Shown here in pieces: positions 43,524 to 54,240 of a DNA stretch of 64,000 nucleotides. Source of the stretch: Silurus meridionalis (taxonomy: Eukaryota; Chordata; Actinopteri; Siluriformes; Siluridae). The notes under the pieces are model-generated. The model did no database searches and was not told the origin of the DNA. It saw only the letters and a list, made by a program, of their open reading frames with translations. Positions within the stretch are counted from its first letter, which is position 1; every line of letters begins with the position of its first letter. Location: assembly GCF_014805685.1 (NCBI RefSeq), contig NC_060890.1:27824500-27888499 (forward strand). The letters are read 5' to 3'. The position numbers and the translations under genes were made by a program.

Positions 43524-46226
43524 GATGAAGAATTAAACCTTAAAGTTATTAAAGAGCTGTTGTGTAGACTTGGACTTGAGAACAAATATGAAGACAAACT
43601 CACCAAAGCAGAATTTCTTGAAATCTCCAAATCCACTTTACAGAACAAAGAGCCCAGTAAAGAGAATGAACTGGTTCATGTTTTCATGAAGCGACTTTTA
43701 ACAGGAGATTACACAGCAAGACAGGTCTCTGTCAAAACCAAACTCACAGACAAAAAGTCTCAAGACACAGACCAAATAAATGACTTTGCAGCTCTGTTTA
43801 AAAAAACAGAGAATAAAGAATGTTCACAGACCCTAATCCAGATCCACCCAATGGATGTCCAGATGGCGTTGTTCCTCTGTGCAGATGATTTTCTGCGACA
43901 AATCATGGTGAATAAATTGGCACAGTGTCAGTATGCGATTCCTTTACTGGTTCCCAATCCCTTTAGTGGGAAAATTGAATGTCCTCTCTGGACAATCCGC
44001 CAAATCAACAAGAACTGGAAGTCGTCTGATGCTTCAGGAGAAATCATCAGCAAGACTCTGCCTGTTTACAAAGCAGAAACTCCAATGGTGGCTTTCTTCA
44101 GGCTTGGCTCTGTTTCCTCATCCAAGTCTCAGCTCATCAACCACCTGATTAATGAGAAGCACAACACATTCTTCCACAAACACTGTCCAGGCAGCAGCAG
44201 AACTCGACTACTGATGGATGGAGTGGTGGAGATCGCCTGGTACTGTCCAGCTGGGAAAAGATCTGATCATTTCTCTGAATGTGTTGCCTTCTGTAATCTT
44301 CATGGTGATTCCAGCATTGCTGTAACTCAAAGAGAAATACTAACTACCATGGCCTCTGTAAATGTGATACTTTTGCCCAAACTTGATGAGGAGGATCATA
44401 ATATGGGAGTTGTGCAGGAGTGCTGCAAGTCTCAAACTCCTCTCATTGTAGTTCTTACTGATGAAGAGGATGATAATGAAGATGCTCTGTGTGAGATTAA
44501 TAAAGGAAAATACAGAGTGACACTGAAGGGGAGAAATCAGTCTGATGTTTCTGTATTACTCAGAGATGTGATCAAGAACTGTCTCTTACAAAAACACACA
44601 ACCTTCATCCTTGAAAACATGACTAGAAACTCAAAGGTCAGTGTGGATGAGAGTAATGAATCTTGTAAGCGAGGAAAAGAAGCTGCACAAAAGATGATGT
44701 GTCTTCTAGATGGAAAAGATCCACTGATAGTAAAAGAGAAATATCTGCCCTGTCAGGGAAAGCTGTGGCACGACTGGTGCCAGAAGAGCAAAGAGTTACA
44801 GCGACTTGGTAACATGGTAGACAATGAGCTCATTAAAGGCAAGGCACATAAAATGAAAGAACTCCGGTGGAAACAACAGGAACTACGGTTTAGTGGACTC
44901 ATTAGTTTCTTTGTTGCTAGTTTGAACTTATTGTCGGTACATGATAGAATATATTTTCTCCAATGGACTGGAATTTACCTGGATGAGTTTATGTCAGCAA
45001 AACTTTCTGACATCCATCAAGAATATGACAAAAAATTGAATGAAGTGTTGGCATTGAATGGAAAAAATTACAAATCTGAAGAAACAGAACATAAAGAATC
45101 AAATCTGGAAAAAGCCAAAAAAAAAGCCAAAAAAAATAACTTAGAAAAAATCTCAAACAAACAAAATGCTGCCCACCTTGGATTGGAGCACCTGCTGAGA
45201 GAGATGGGACAGATTTATGAAGCTTCAGTCTCTGAAGAAAAGAACATGACAGGAAAAGGAATAGGAAACTTCTCTTACCTGCCTGAACTTGCTGCTGAAC
45301 TCCTGATATCTGGGCACCCAGTGGAACTGATGGATGGTGATACAGCTTATGTTCCTCTAACCTGGGTTTCAGCTCTTCTAGATGAAGTCATCAAGAAACT
45401 GGGAGACCCAAGAGTTTTCGTGTTGTCAGTTTTGGGGATTCAGAGCTCTGGGAAGTCCACCATGCTGAATGCCATGTTTGGGCTGGAGTTTGCAGTCAGT
45501 GCAGGCAGGTGTACCAGAGGAGCCTTCATGCAACTGGTTAAAGTTTCTGAGGACAAAAAGAAAGACCTGAAGTTTGACTACATTTTGGTTGTTGATACTG
45601 GAGGTCTCCGATCTTCAGAGCGGTTTGGAAATAACAGCATCCAGGACAATGAACTTTCTACATTTGTAGTAGGATTAGGAAATGTGACTTTGATTAACAT
45701 CAATGGAGAGAACCTTCTTGAGATGCAAGAAATACTCCAGATAGTTGTTCATGCATTCCTCAGGATGAAGCAGGTTAGATTTAAAACCAGCTGCATGTTT
45801 GTACATCAGAATGTTTCTGATATTACAGCTGGAGAGAAAATCAGGGATGGAAGGAGGCATCTACAGGAAACACTGGATACAAGGACTAAACTAGCAGCTA
45901 AAGATGAAGACTGCTGTACAGGAAATTTCACTGATGTCATTGCATTTGATGTAGAAAATGATGTGAAGTATATTGCACAGTTCTGGGAGGGTTCTCCACC
46001 CATGGCTCCACCAAACCCACACTACAGCGAGAACATTCAGGAACTAAAGAGAGATATTATTTCTCGTGCAGCAACTACAGATGTCCTCAAATTATCCCAG
46101 TTCCAAAAGCATCTAAAAGACCTGTGGAATGCTCTACTGAATGAAAATTATGTGTTCAGTTTTAAGAATGCTAAAGATATCAGTGTACATGAACCTGAAG
46201 AAGAACTTCTAGTAGCATATCTTTAG
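43524..46226 (+). CDS. VLIG/URGCP-like GTPase, main exon
   Basis: A single open exon of 900 codons, in phase 0 from the acceptor at 43,523 to a TAG. Residues about 4-65 (LKVIKELLCRLGLENK onward) form the usual start of the large exon in fish GVIN/VLIG-like genes. HPMDVQMALFLCADDFLRQ and IPLLVPNPF (about residues 110-150) are hallmarks of the URGCP/VLIG family. A Lys-rich helix lies near residues 520-550. The G domain has a P-loop GIQSSGKST at 638-646, with DTGGLRS at 691-697 where the family usually has DTEGLR, and FVHQNVSD later. The family is interferon-linked in vertebrates, cytosolic or nuclear. Usual members run several hundred residues further; this one ends at FSFKNAKDISVH plus 15 residues, so the C-terminus is lost or altered. 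No ATG is near the exon start, so it needs the upstream exons. Confidence 0.85.
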   Translation, partial: DEELNLKVIKELLCRLGLENKYEDKLTKAEFLEISKSTLQNKEPSKENELVHVFMKRLLTGDYTARQVSVKTKLTDKKSQDTDQINDFAALFKKTENKECSQTLIQIHPMDVQMALFLCADDFLRQIMVNKLAQCQYAIPLLVPNPFSGKIECPLWTIRQINKNWKSSDASGEIISKTLPVYKAETPMVAFFRLGSVSSSKSQLINHLINEKHNTFFHKHCPGSSRTRLLMDGVVEIAWYCPAGKRSDHFSECVAFCNLHGDSSIAVTQREILTTMASVNVILLPKLDEEDHNMGVVQECCKSQTPLIVVLTDEEDDNEDALCEINKGKYRVTLKGRNQSDVSVLLRDVIKNCLLQKHTTFILENMTRNSKVSVDESNESCKRGKEAAQKMMCLLDGKDPLIVKEKYLPCQGKLWHDWCQKSKELQRLGNMVDNELIKGKAHKMKELRWKQQELRFSGLISFFVASLNLLSVHDRIYFLQWTGIYLDEFMSAKLSDIHQEYDKKLNEVLALNGKNYKSEETEHKESNLEKAKKKAKKNNLEKISNKQNAAHLGLEHLLREMGQIYEASVSEEKNMTGKGIGNFSYLPELAAELLISGHPVELMDGDTAYVPLTWVSALLDEVIKKLGDPRVFVLSVLGIQSSGKSTMLNAMFGLEFAVSAGRCTRGAFMQLVKVSEDKKKDLKFDYILVVDTGGLRSSERFGNNSIQDNELSTFVVGLGNVTLININGENLLEMQEILQIVVHAFLRMKQVRFKTSCMFVHQNVSDITAGEKIRDGRRHLQETLDTRTKLAAKDEDCCTGNFTDVIAFDVENDVKYIAQFWEGSPPMAPPNPHYSENIQELKRDIISRAATTDVLKLSQFQKHLKDLWNALLNENYVFSFKNAKDISVHEPEEELLVAYL

Positions 46227-46709
46227 TCTGACGACTGCTATATAGAAGACAAAATGATTACTAGAGCAGGCATTATAGGAAACGAATACTACTACTCAGG
46301 AAGGCCTGCCAGATCCATCCATGTTAAAATCCTTGCATTATTTTGTGGCATTTTTAAATTAAAAGTTTAGTTATTTAAATCACTTAACAAAACACTTTTA
46401 CATAACAATTTACATGTTTTTTCTTTTTGTTCCTTTTAACCATTTATATATTCATATGTAACACTGCTTACTAAATGTAAGTTTTTCAGTAAAAAAAAAA
46501 TAATTTATTTTACATGTATTGGTAAAAGAATCATTCATGCTGGAGATATTTGTGTTCTAACGTTTGCCAATAAAAAAATACAACCAGTGATTGCTATTGT
46601 ACAAACACTACTGTACTGAGATAACAATAAAGTACTACCACATTTGTGAATGTCTGTTTGTGACAACTCTTGATAAGTTGTGAAAACACTGGCTTCTTTA
46701 TTAAACACC
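46227..46709 (+). terminator. 3' UTR and poly(A) signals of VLIG-like gene
   Basis: AATAAA occurs at 46,569-46,574 and at 46,626-46,631, the second followed by TG-rich sequence (AATGTCTGTTTGTG) as expected downstream of a cleavage site. The sequence is not coding. Confidence 0.5.
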
Positions 46710-46724
46710 AGATGTATTGTAAAG

Positions 46725-47945
46725 GATGCCTGAGGAATGGAGGAGGAGTGTGCTGGTACCGATCTTTAAGAATAAGGGAGATGTGCAGACCTGCAGTAAC
46801 TACAGGGGAATTAAGTTGATCAGTCACACTATGAGGTTATGGGAAAGAGTAGTGGAAGCCAGGCTGAGAGAAGAGGTGACCATCTGTGAGCAACAGTATG
46901 GTTTTATGCCGAGGAAGAGCACCACAGATGCATTATTTGCTTTGAGGATGTTGATGGAGAAGTATAGAGAAGGTCAGAAGGAGTTGCATTGTGTGTTTGT
47001 GGATTTAGAGAAAGTGTACGACAGGGTGGAGAGAGGAGTTGTGGTATTGTATGAGGAAGTCTGGTGTGTCAGAAAAGTATGTAAGGGTGGTGCAGGACAT
47101 GTATGAGGACAGTGTAACAGCAGTGAAGTGTGAAATAGGTGTACAGACTGGTTCAAGGTGAAGGTCGTTTAAGGATCAGCTCTGAGCCCTTTCTTGTTTG
47201 CAGTGGTGACGGACAGGTTGACAGGTCCATGGACTATGATGTTTGTGGATGATATTGTGATTTGTGGTGAGAGTAGTGAGCAGGTGGAGAAGATCCTGGA
47301 GAGGTGGAGGTACACGCTAGAGAGAAGAGGAATGAAAGTCAGTAGGAGTAAGACAGAGTACATGTGTGTGAATGAGAGGGAGGGCAGTGGAGGGGTGCGG
47401 TTGCGGTTGCAGAGAGAAGAGGTGGAGAATGTGGAGGAGTTCAAGTACCTGGGGTCAACAGTGCAAAGTAATGGAGAGTGTGTTAGAGAAGTGAAGAAAA
47501 GAGTGCAGGCAGGGTGGAGTGGGTGGAGAAGAGTGATAGCAGGAGTGATTTGTGATAGAAGAGTATCTGTGAGAGTGAAAGGGAAAGTTTATAGGACTGT
47601 GGTGAGACCTGAGATGTTGTATGGTTTAGAGACAGTTTCATTGAGTAAAAGACAGGAGGTGGAGCTGGAGGTAGCAGAGCTGAAGATGTTGAGATGTTCA
47701 TTGGGAGTGACGAGGATGGACAGGATTAGAAATGAGTTTATTAGAGGGACAGCACATGTAGAATGTTTTGGAGGATGGAGGAAAAACAGGAAGACCAAGG
47801 AGGAGGTTTATGGATGTGGTGAGGGAAGGCATGCGGGTAGTTGGGTTGAAAGAGGCAGATGTAGAGGACAGGGGGGATGGAGACGGATGATCCGCTGTGG
47901 CGACCCCTAATAGGAGAAGCCAGAAGAAGAAGAAGAAGAAGAAGA
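46725..47945 (+). mobile_element. Rex3-like LINE, 5'-truncated copy with TSD
   Basis: RTE-clade RT coding: MPEEWRRSVLVPIFKNKGDV, SNYRGIKLISHTM, EQQYGFMPRKSTTDALF, then after frameshifts FVDDIVICGES (motif C; the usual FADD is FVDD), YLGSTVQSNGEC and the C-terminal RNEFIRGTAHVE. The 3' end is GGCGACCCCTAATAGGAG with GAA repeats. A 15-bp TSD AGATGTATTGTAAAG flanks it at 46,710-46,724 and 47,946-47,960. It is broken by frameshifts at about 47,035 and 47,220. Confidence 0.9.
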
Positions 47946-47960
47946 AGATGTATTGTAAAG

Positions 47961-48685
47961 GTAACATTCACGAGTGTCAGTCCTGTTGTTTAAATCATCA
48001 GCAGTCATGAGTTTCTAGCCATTAGATTCCTATATTGTAATGCTAGTAGATATGCAAGTTTACTTATTAGCAGCACATGTTCACATTTAAGTTTGTAAAC
48101 TAAAAAACAAAAGCAGCTACAGTGGTTCCCAGGTTCATCAAAACTTCAAAATTGCAACATCAACATAAAAAACACTTACTGGAGTTAAAAAAAATGCTCA
48201 GTTGCCCACAACATGCTGCAAAAGTTTAAAAAATCCCAACAAAAGCTCAAGCATACAGACATGGAGGCAGAAAGAATTTAAGATTTATGCTTTTTACTTA
48301 CAAATTAAGGATGAGGATAAAACTACCAATACAAAAATGCAAATAATGTTTATATAAAAAAATATGAAACAAAAATGTACAATTTTATAGTTATTTTACT
48401 TTTTTTGTCTTCAGCGATACTGTTCTGTAAAACACTATTTGCCTGTATTAACAGATTTTTTTATATTTAGATTTGTCACAGTTAAATAATTAAGATGATT
48501 AAACAAATTTTAATATTACACAAAGAAGTTAAATTATGAATCATGAATAATGATTAACCAGATTTTTTGAAACGCTGTGTAAATTCCACATGCCACACCC
48601 AGGCCTGATTACTGCCACACATGATCAAAAAAACACTTAAATAGAAACTGTCTGATAAAGAGTAGCACTGTAATAAATCTCAAAA
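47961..48685. other. Unassigned intergenic DNA
   Basis: AT-rich, no coding signal noticed. Confidence 0.45.
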
Positions 48686-49030
48686 AACAACACGTGATCT
48701 AAAGAAATTCAAAAACAGATCAGAAATAATGTAATTGACATGTATCAGCCTGGAAAGGGTTACAAAGCAAATACAGGTTTTTGGGACTCCAGCGAACCAC
48801 ACTTAGACCTTAAAACTGTGGTGAAGCTCATTAAAGAAGCCAGAACAAGATCTGAAGGCTTCACTTGTCTCAGGTAAGTTTAGTGTTCATGATTCTCCAA
48901 TAAAAAAGAGATTGGATGAAAACTGGCATCCATGAGAGTCCGAAGGTGAAAGCCACTACTGACAATAAAAAGAACACAAAGGCTCATTTCATATTTACCA
49001 AGAAAAATCTTGGTTATCCCTAAGATAATT
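48686..49030 (+). pseudogene. Tc1-like transposase relic
   Basis: SKEIQKQIRNNVIDMYQPGK followed by GYKA (about 48,692-48,770) is the N-terminal helix-turn-helix region of a Tc1-type transposase. After deletions the stretch 48,915-49,025 resembles the following region (GKPLLTKKN then AHLIFTKKNLG-like residues). No catalytic residues or terminal repeats are recognised. Confidence 0.65.
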
Positions 49031-49054
49031 GGAGCCATCGGCATAGCTACTGAT

Positions 49055-49215
49055 AGCTAACACACATCAAACCTCCACTTCAGCCTCCTACCTTCAAGGA
49101 GAATATACCAGAGCCTCCAGGCTCCGCAATACTTTTAAACAGCTTCATCCATCAGGCTGTCAGGATGATGAACTCTGTGCATTACCTACTCATATTGTAC
49201 ACACTACCGGTAGAG
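49055..49215 (+). mobile_element. LINE 3'-coding-end fragment, left part
   Basis: Reads PPTFKENIPEPPGSAILLNS then FIHQAVRMMNS, the conserved C-terminal end (NSFYPQAVR-type) of CR1/L2/Rex1-group LINEs. Its noncoding tail appears to resume at 50,916 after two insertions. Confidence 0.5.
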
Positions 49216-49289
49216 AAGATTAGTTGTGTTTGGTAGAGAAGATTAGCCCGACGTGCTGTCCACATGGACCTCTCAGGTAAAGGGGGGAG

Positions 49290-50529
49290 TGTTAGAGTGC
49301 CATAAGCACAGCCACCATCTCCAGGCAGTTTATGTGCCATGAACGATGTAGCTCATCCCACTGACCTTGGGCGGAGCAGCCACTCATGACCGCTCCCCAC
49401 CCCGTGAGTGATGCTTCTGTCGCTAGCGTTGTGCGATGGTGACAGAAAACCTTTATAGTATGGAGTGGGCTGCCCCCTTGGGAGAACCCTCTGCCTCCGA
49501 ACCACCACTGGAGGGGTCTCAAATGGAGGAGGCCAAGTGGGAGCATGTTGGATGCTACTGCCTTGAGACCCAGCAGCCTCTGTAACTGCCTCACAAATTG
49601 AGGAATACATCTGCTGGAGAACAGCATGGCCTCCTGTGCCAAGAGTGATGCCCTGCACCCGTCAAGGCCTGCTAAGAGGCTGCGGGTCCCCGCCACTCAC
49701 AGCGAATACTTGGGCGGAGATGCTTGAAAACACCCGCTGGAGGGAGGTACGGGCATGGCACATGGTGTAGACCGTCCCCCTCGATGCAGGGCACTCTGAT
49801 TGCCAGGGCCGCTTCACCACCACCCAGATGTTCGAGGAGAGGACCACCCTCAGGTTGGCTGACTCCTTCGCTCTGGGCCTAGAGCATCCGGGTGGCTGCG
49901 CTCTGTTACTGGGCTTTGCGATGGCAGTATATGCCTTGCTGGGGCTGCGCCCGCTGAGCAGCCCAAGCGTAAGCCCCACCTACTAGAGACGAAGTGGCTT
50001 TTGTAGGCAATACCGAAGCGTACCGCTACGCATCACCTGGGGAGAGATAGCCACTGCTAGCGTCTCCTTAACTTTAACTTCTTAGACTCCTGAAACTTGT
50101 CGACGACTGCTGCTACAGCATCGCTGAACAAGCCAGGAGGAGCCATTGGAGCGTTCAGCAGCACAGCCTGATCCCTGTCAGGGAGATATAAAAGGGTAAG
50201 CCAAATATGCCTTTCTGTGGTCACTAAGGCTGACATAGACCGACCAATGGCCCACGCAATGTCTTTTTTGGCCCTAAGGGTTAGGTCGGCAGCGCTACCC
50301 AACTCCTTAATGTCGTCAGCCCCAGAGCTAAGTCACTTGTCCAACTCCCGCAGCAAATCAGCCTGGCATGCCAGAGGTAACCAGCTGCCACTTAAGCCTT
50401 TCCCACCAAAGCCAACGTAGCCCGCAATGGCTTAGTAGGGAACACCAGGGCCTTGAGCAATGATGCTAAGCTAGGGCAGAGATAGCTTGCTAGCATCTCT
50501 TCCACACGCTGCATCGTCCCGTAGCCGCA
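49290..50529 (-). pseudogene. DIRS-like retroelement relic
   Basis: From right to left on the minus strand: LRAKKDIAWAIGRSMSALVT with TERHIWLTLLYL and MAPPGLFSDAVAAVV (ORF1/gag-like block, 50,302-50,057), a linker, then LLGLKAVASNMLPLGLLHLR and PLQWWF with LATEASLTGWGAVMSG and WHINCLEMVAV (RNase H region, 49,600-49,300). The TxASLxGWGAV and WHINxLEM motifs are typical of DIRS-group elements. The RT core is deleted and neither tyrosine recombinase nor terminal repeats are visible. Confidence 0.7.
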
Positions 50530-50915
50530 CTTGAGCTATTTTATGAGTTGCTCAGTAGCTCCTAGTTTTATAACCATAATGACTGAATAAGACTGTAGTA
50601 AGAACATCACTCATAATCACACACTCCAGTACTCATGTTAGTTCTTACTCCCCAGTGTTCTGTAGTGTTTAAAGACTATAATCACACTCTTGATGTCACC
50701 CAAATGAGAATGAGGTTCTGCTTTTGAGTCTGGTTCCTCTCAAGGTTTCTTGCTCAAAACATCTAAGGGAGTTTTTCCTTTACCACAGTGTCCATTGTGC
50801 TCATTAGGGATAAACACACACCATTCACCTTCACTGTTAAATTCTGTAAAGCTGCTTTATGACAATGTCTGTTGTGAAAAGCGCAATAGAAATAAACTTG
50901 ACTTGACTCCTCCCT
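50530..50915 (+). mobile_element. LINE-A 3'-end fragment
   Basis: From TTGAGCTATTTTATGAG to AATAAACTTGACTTGACT; collinear with the copies at 5,638 and 8,153, with some substitutions. Confidence 0.82.
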
Positions 50916-51165
50916 CTCCAACCTACTCCTGAACTCTAAGAATCTAAAGCTTACTCCACACTTCTTCAGTGCACATAAGACACTTTATACTCTCTGCAGA
51001 ATTCTGCACAAAGGGACCTGTTTATAAACACCTATTTATATAAACAAACCTGTACAAATTCTTAAAATCTGACACTGTTGCACTTTTACACGTTAATCTT
51101 TTTGTATTAGTGTCATACTGCTGCTGTCTCTCCTGCACCTTACAAATAAAAACCTTGAACCTTGA
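50916..51165 (+). mobile_element. LINE 3'-tail, right part
   Basis: Low-complexity noncoding tail ending AATAAAAACCTTGAACCTTG, probably the continuation of 49,055-49,215. Confidence 0.45.
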
Positions 51166-51620
51166 AGATTATGGAATATCCTGTCAACTTGTGACAAAAG
51201 TCAAACTTTTTAAAACATGTGTGTCCTGTTATATCTGGCGTAAAAATAACGGGGCATTTCACAAAAGGGAGAATATACAAACAGTCAAACATGGTGGTGG
51301 TCACCGGATATTTAAAAAATCAAAAACACCTGCTGACAGATTATCTCACTGGCTCCTCAGGTCCCTGAGATGTATCTTCCCACCCTGCTTGCTCTGTTCC
51401 CTGCTTTCCATTTTTTGGAATTTATTGTGTTTTTGGACTCTGACTTTTACCTCTTGCTGCATTGTTCTGTCTGCTGGCTTTCTGATTAAGATCTGTTTTT
51501 TCTGGCTTTGGTTTATGTGTTTGCCTGCATTGCCCAAAAGCAACTTTACAGAGATAAAGAGGTTGTGAAGTTGGAATGTCTGAGTTTAGTACTAATAAGT
51601 TTATACTTTAAAAGTGTGTC
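51166..51620. other. Unassigned DNA
   Basis: A plus-strand frame of 152 codons at 51,110-51,568 is Cys/Leu/Phe-rich with no recognisable domain, starts inside a LINE tail and is best taken as chance. Confidence 0.4.
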
Positions 51621-51624
51621 TTAA

Positions 51625-51760
51625 AGCCAGTGGTGACTGTGGTGAATTAAAAACTTCCTAAAATGGCATGAGGACAAAGCCTCGAGAGGAATCAAAATCA
51701 AAATGGAACCTCATTCTCATCTGGGTAGCACCAAATGTCCATTCATTACAGTTCTATCAT
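51625..51760 (-). mobile_element. LINE-A 3'-end scrap, strongly diverged
   Basis: AGCCTCGAGAGGAATCAAAA with CCTCATTCTCATCTGGGTAG lines up with the GAAACCTTGAGAGGAACCAG and CATCCTCATCTGGGTGAC blocks of the reversed tail at 10,270-10,320. Confidence 0.6.
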
Positions 51761-51994
51761 TGTTAAGGTGTACTGTTCATTTTAACCTTTCAGTTGTAGC
51801 AAACTGTTTATATTATTTACAGTCCAAATCCATACTCAGAGATCTTAAGTTGCTCACTAAATTCATGTATCTAAGAGCCCCTACATCTAAAGCACTTATT
51901 GCAATGTAAACTATTATTCAACATGATTTTAATTGTAGTTTTTCGATAGAAACTAAAATGAAAAAAAAAAAGAAAGAATTTGTAGCATTAATAG

Positions 51995-52310
51995 TATGCG
52001 TCCCCTTAAAATACATTCAGTACATCATCATAATCTATTTAGCAGAGGAGAATGTAATGCAGTTATTTTTAATGATAATCTAGATCTTATACAAAAGCTG
52101 GACATAAATAAATGATGCAGTTTTATATACTAGCACCATTTGTAGCCACAACAAGTCTCCTAAAGGTTTCAGCTGATTATTATTTATAGACATCCAGCAC
52201 AGGGTGTGCAGTTTTAAATTTCAAACACTGACTGTAAAAGCATTACTTACATATTTGACAATCCACAGGACAGTTTATACCTATTGTAGACAGGACCTGT
52301 AAAACCTGTA
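51995..52310 (+). mobile_element. LINE-A endonuclease scrap, strongly diverged
   Basis: AGCAGAGGAGAATGTAATGC, TTTTTAATGATAATCTAGA and CTGATTATTATTTATAGAC line up in order with the endonuclease region at 10,960-11,140 (for example LIIIYRP). It has many stops. Confidence 0.5.
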
Positions 52311-52364
52311 GCCACACCAACCTTTCACAAAAACCAATATAGTTAATTGTTAATTATATTTACA

Positions 52365-52540
52365 GCATTTGGCAGACACCATTATCCAGAGTGAATTATC
52401 TTATTTATACAAATGAGCAGGTGAGGGTTAAGGGCTTTGATCAAGGCCAGCCTTGGCTGCTTGGTGATAATAGGAACTGAATTCTGAACTTTCCAATCAG
52501 AAGTCTGCCATCTTACCCACTGAGTTACCAATTCACTAAT
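52365..52540 (-). mobile_element. tRNA-derived SINE, reversed and diverged
   Basis: ATTTGGCAGACACCATTATC is the reversed SINE 3' core. GGGTTAAGGGCTTTGATCAA, TTCTGAACTTTCC and TACCCACTGAGTTACCA are the reversed body, box B and box A regions. Confidence 0.65.
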
Positions 52541-53345
52541 GTTATTCCTTTTTAGAAACACCCTATAAAAACAAACTAATCATAAGATGTGTTGATAGAG
52601 GCATGGGAAATTCTTTAGTTGAAAGACTTCCTGGTAGGTTATCGTAATAAGCACCACATTTTTCTGGTTTGTATAAGCATGCAGTGCGTCGAGTTAATTG
52701 CTGCAGGGTAGCTCATCTAGTGTATCAAGGATTACAGCCAAAAACAAAAGTGAAACAATTAACTACTGTAGTATACAAAATATACCATATACCACAAATA
52801 AAACTATTTCTAATGTTAAAAATGATTAAAAGCTAATTTTTGATGTGCTGAACAAGTGAAATATTTTCTATGTTAAGAGTATTCATTTTAATCCTCCTTT
52901 GAAATAGCATCTGTTAAGCATTTTAAGACAATTGCAAGTGAGTCTTTAAAAGAAAAACCCATTTGTCTAATCATAAAGAAACAGCCTAATATAAAAAATA
53001 AAAAAAAATAAAAATAAAAGTGCAGAAATATATGATAATAAAATGTTTAACTATATTCCTAGCCAAAGTATAAGTGCTTTAAAAAAACTGCCATTGTTGA
53101 CTTTAACTTGTGGTATGCCAGCTACAATCCTATTTGTGGAGGAAGTAAATCCTAGGAAAGGGGTCTCCAGTCTCATGTAGAAAGTTGTTTTCAGTCAAGA
53201 AGAAGCCACACCTGAGTTTACCTGATAAATTAGATGATCTTCTCTTTCACTAAACTCTGAGGTTTTCTTTGGCTTAGTCAAAATGTAACCTGTAACCAAA
53301 CCAGCTCCTTCTTTCTTTCTTTATTGCTAGTAATAATTACATTTC
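52541..53345. other. Unassigned DNA
   Basis: AT-rich, no coding signal or repeat recognised. Confidence 0.4.
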
Positions 53346-53478
53346 TGAAAAGTGAAGTATCTTGGCTTAGAAGATAGTCTTGGAAAACAAGCTCAGTGAC
53401 CTAAGGGCAAGGGTCAAGTTTCATAGGGACAATCAGGACCGCAACCTTCTCTGCTTCACCAAGACATGGCTGAACCCA
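53346..53478 (+). mobile_element. LINE-B host copy, endonuclease start
   Basis: ENKLSDLRARVKFHRDNQDR followed by NLLCFTKTWLNP is the first part of the LINE-B endonuclease (compare LKNKLNDLRA and ETWLNPVVPD at 61,050-61,110). It is cut at TGAACCC by the tail of a LINE-A. The same LINE-B resumes on the far side at about 60,545. Confidence 0.75.
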
Positions 53479-54240
53479 AGTCAAGTCAAGTTTATTTATA
53501 TTGCGCTTTTCACAACAGACATTGTTTTAAAGGTAAATGGTGAATGGTGTGTGTTTATCCCTGATGATCAGCCATGGACACTGTGGCAAGGAAAAACTCC
53601 CTTGGATGTTATGAGGAAGAAACCTTGAGAGGAACCAGACTCAAAAGCAGAACCTCATCCTCATTTTGGTGATATCAAGAGTGTGATTATAGTCTTTAAA
53701 CAATAAAGAACACTGGAAAGTGAGAACATGAGCACTAGAGTGTGTGATTATAAGTTATGTTCTTTCTACAGTCTTTTACAGTCATTGTAATTATAACATA
53801 CTGAGCAACTCATAAAATAGCTCAACATTTGTGATCATCACAGATCCAACACCAGCTTCTCCATGCCAGAGCCTTTAAACACTCCAGGAGGTCCAATGTC
53901 AAAACTCCACACATAAAGTGGGACTGGTATGTCTCTGGGTGGTTCAGGAAGTTTGCGAGTTCTGCATCTATTTCTTTAAAGGTCCACAATCTTCGTGACT
54001 GGAGCTGGAGCAACCTCAGGATGGGGAGAGAAATAGAAGCAGTGGAGAGGAATTAGCGTAGCTGCTGTTCATGATATTAACAGCACAAGTTGATAATGTG
54101 ATGTGATCAGATGTTCTGGAGCACAAGGTTATGATGTGATGTGTGTTATGTGTAGAACTCGCTAAAAACATATGTCTTTAATCTACACTTAAACTGGGAG
54201 AGTGTGTCTGAGCCCCGAACACTGTCAGGAAGACTATTCC

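Noticed and set aside
36852..46226. A GIMAP-VLIG fusion protein
   Set aside because: The GIMAP exon is entered in phase 1 and ends in a stop, while e8 and the GTPase exon are phase 0; no frame-keeping join is apparent.
51110..51568. 152-codon Cys/Leu/Phe-rich frame
   Set aside because: Starts inside a LINE tail and shows no domain; codon composition looks random.
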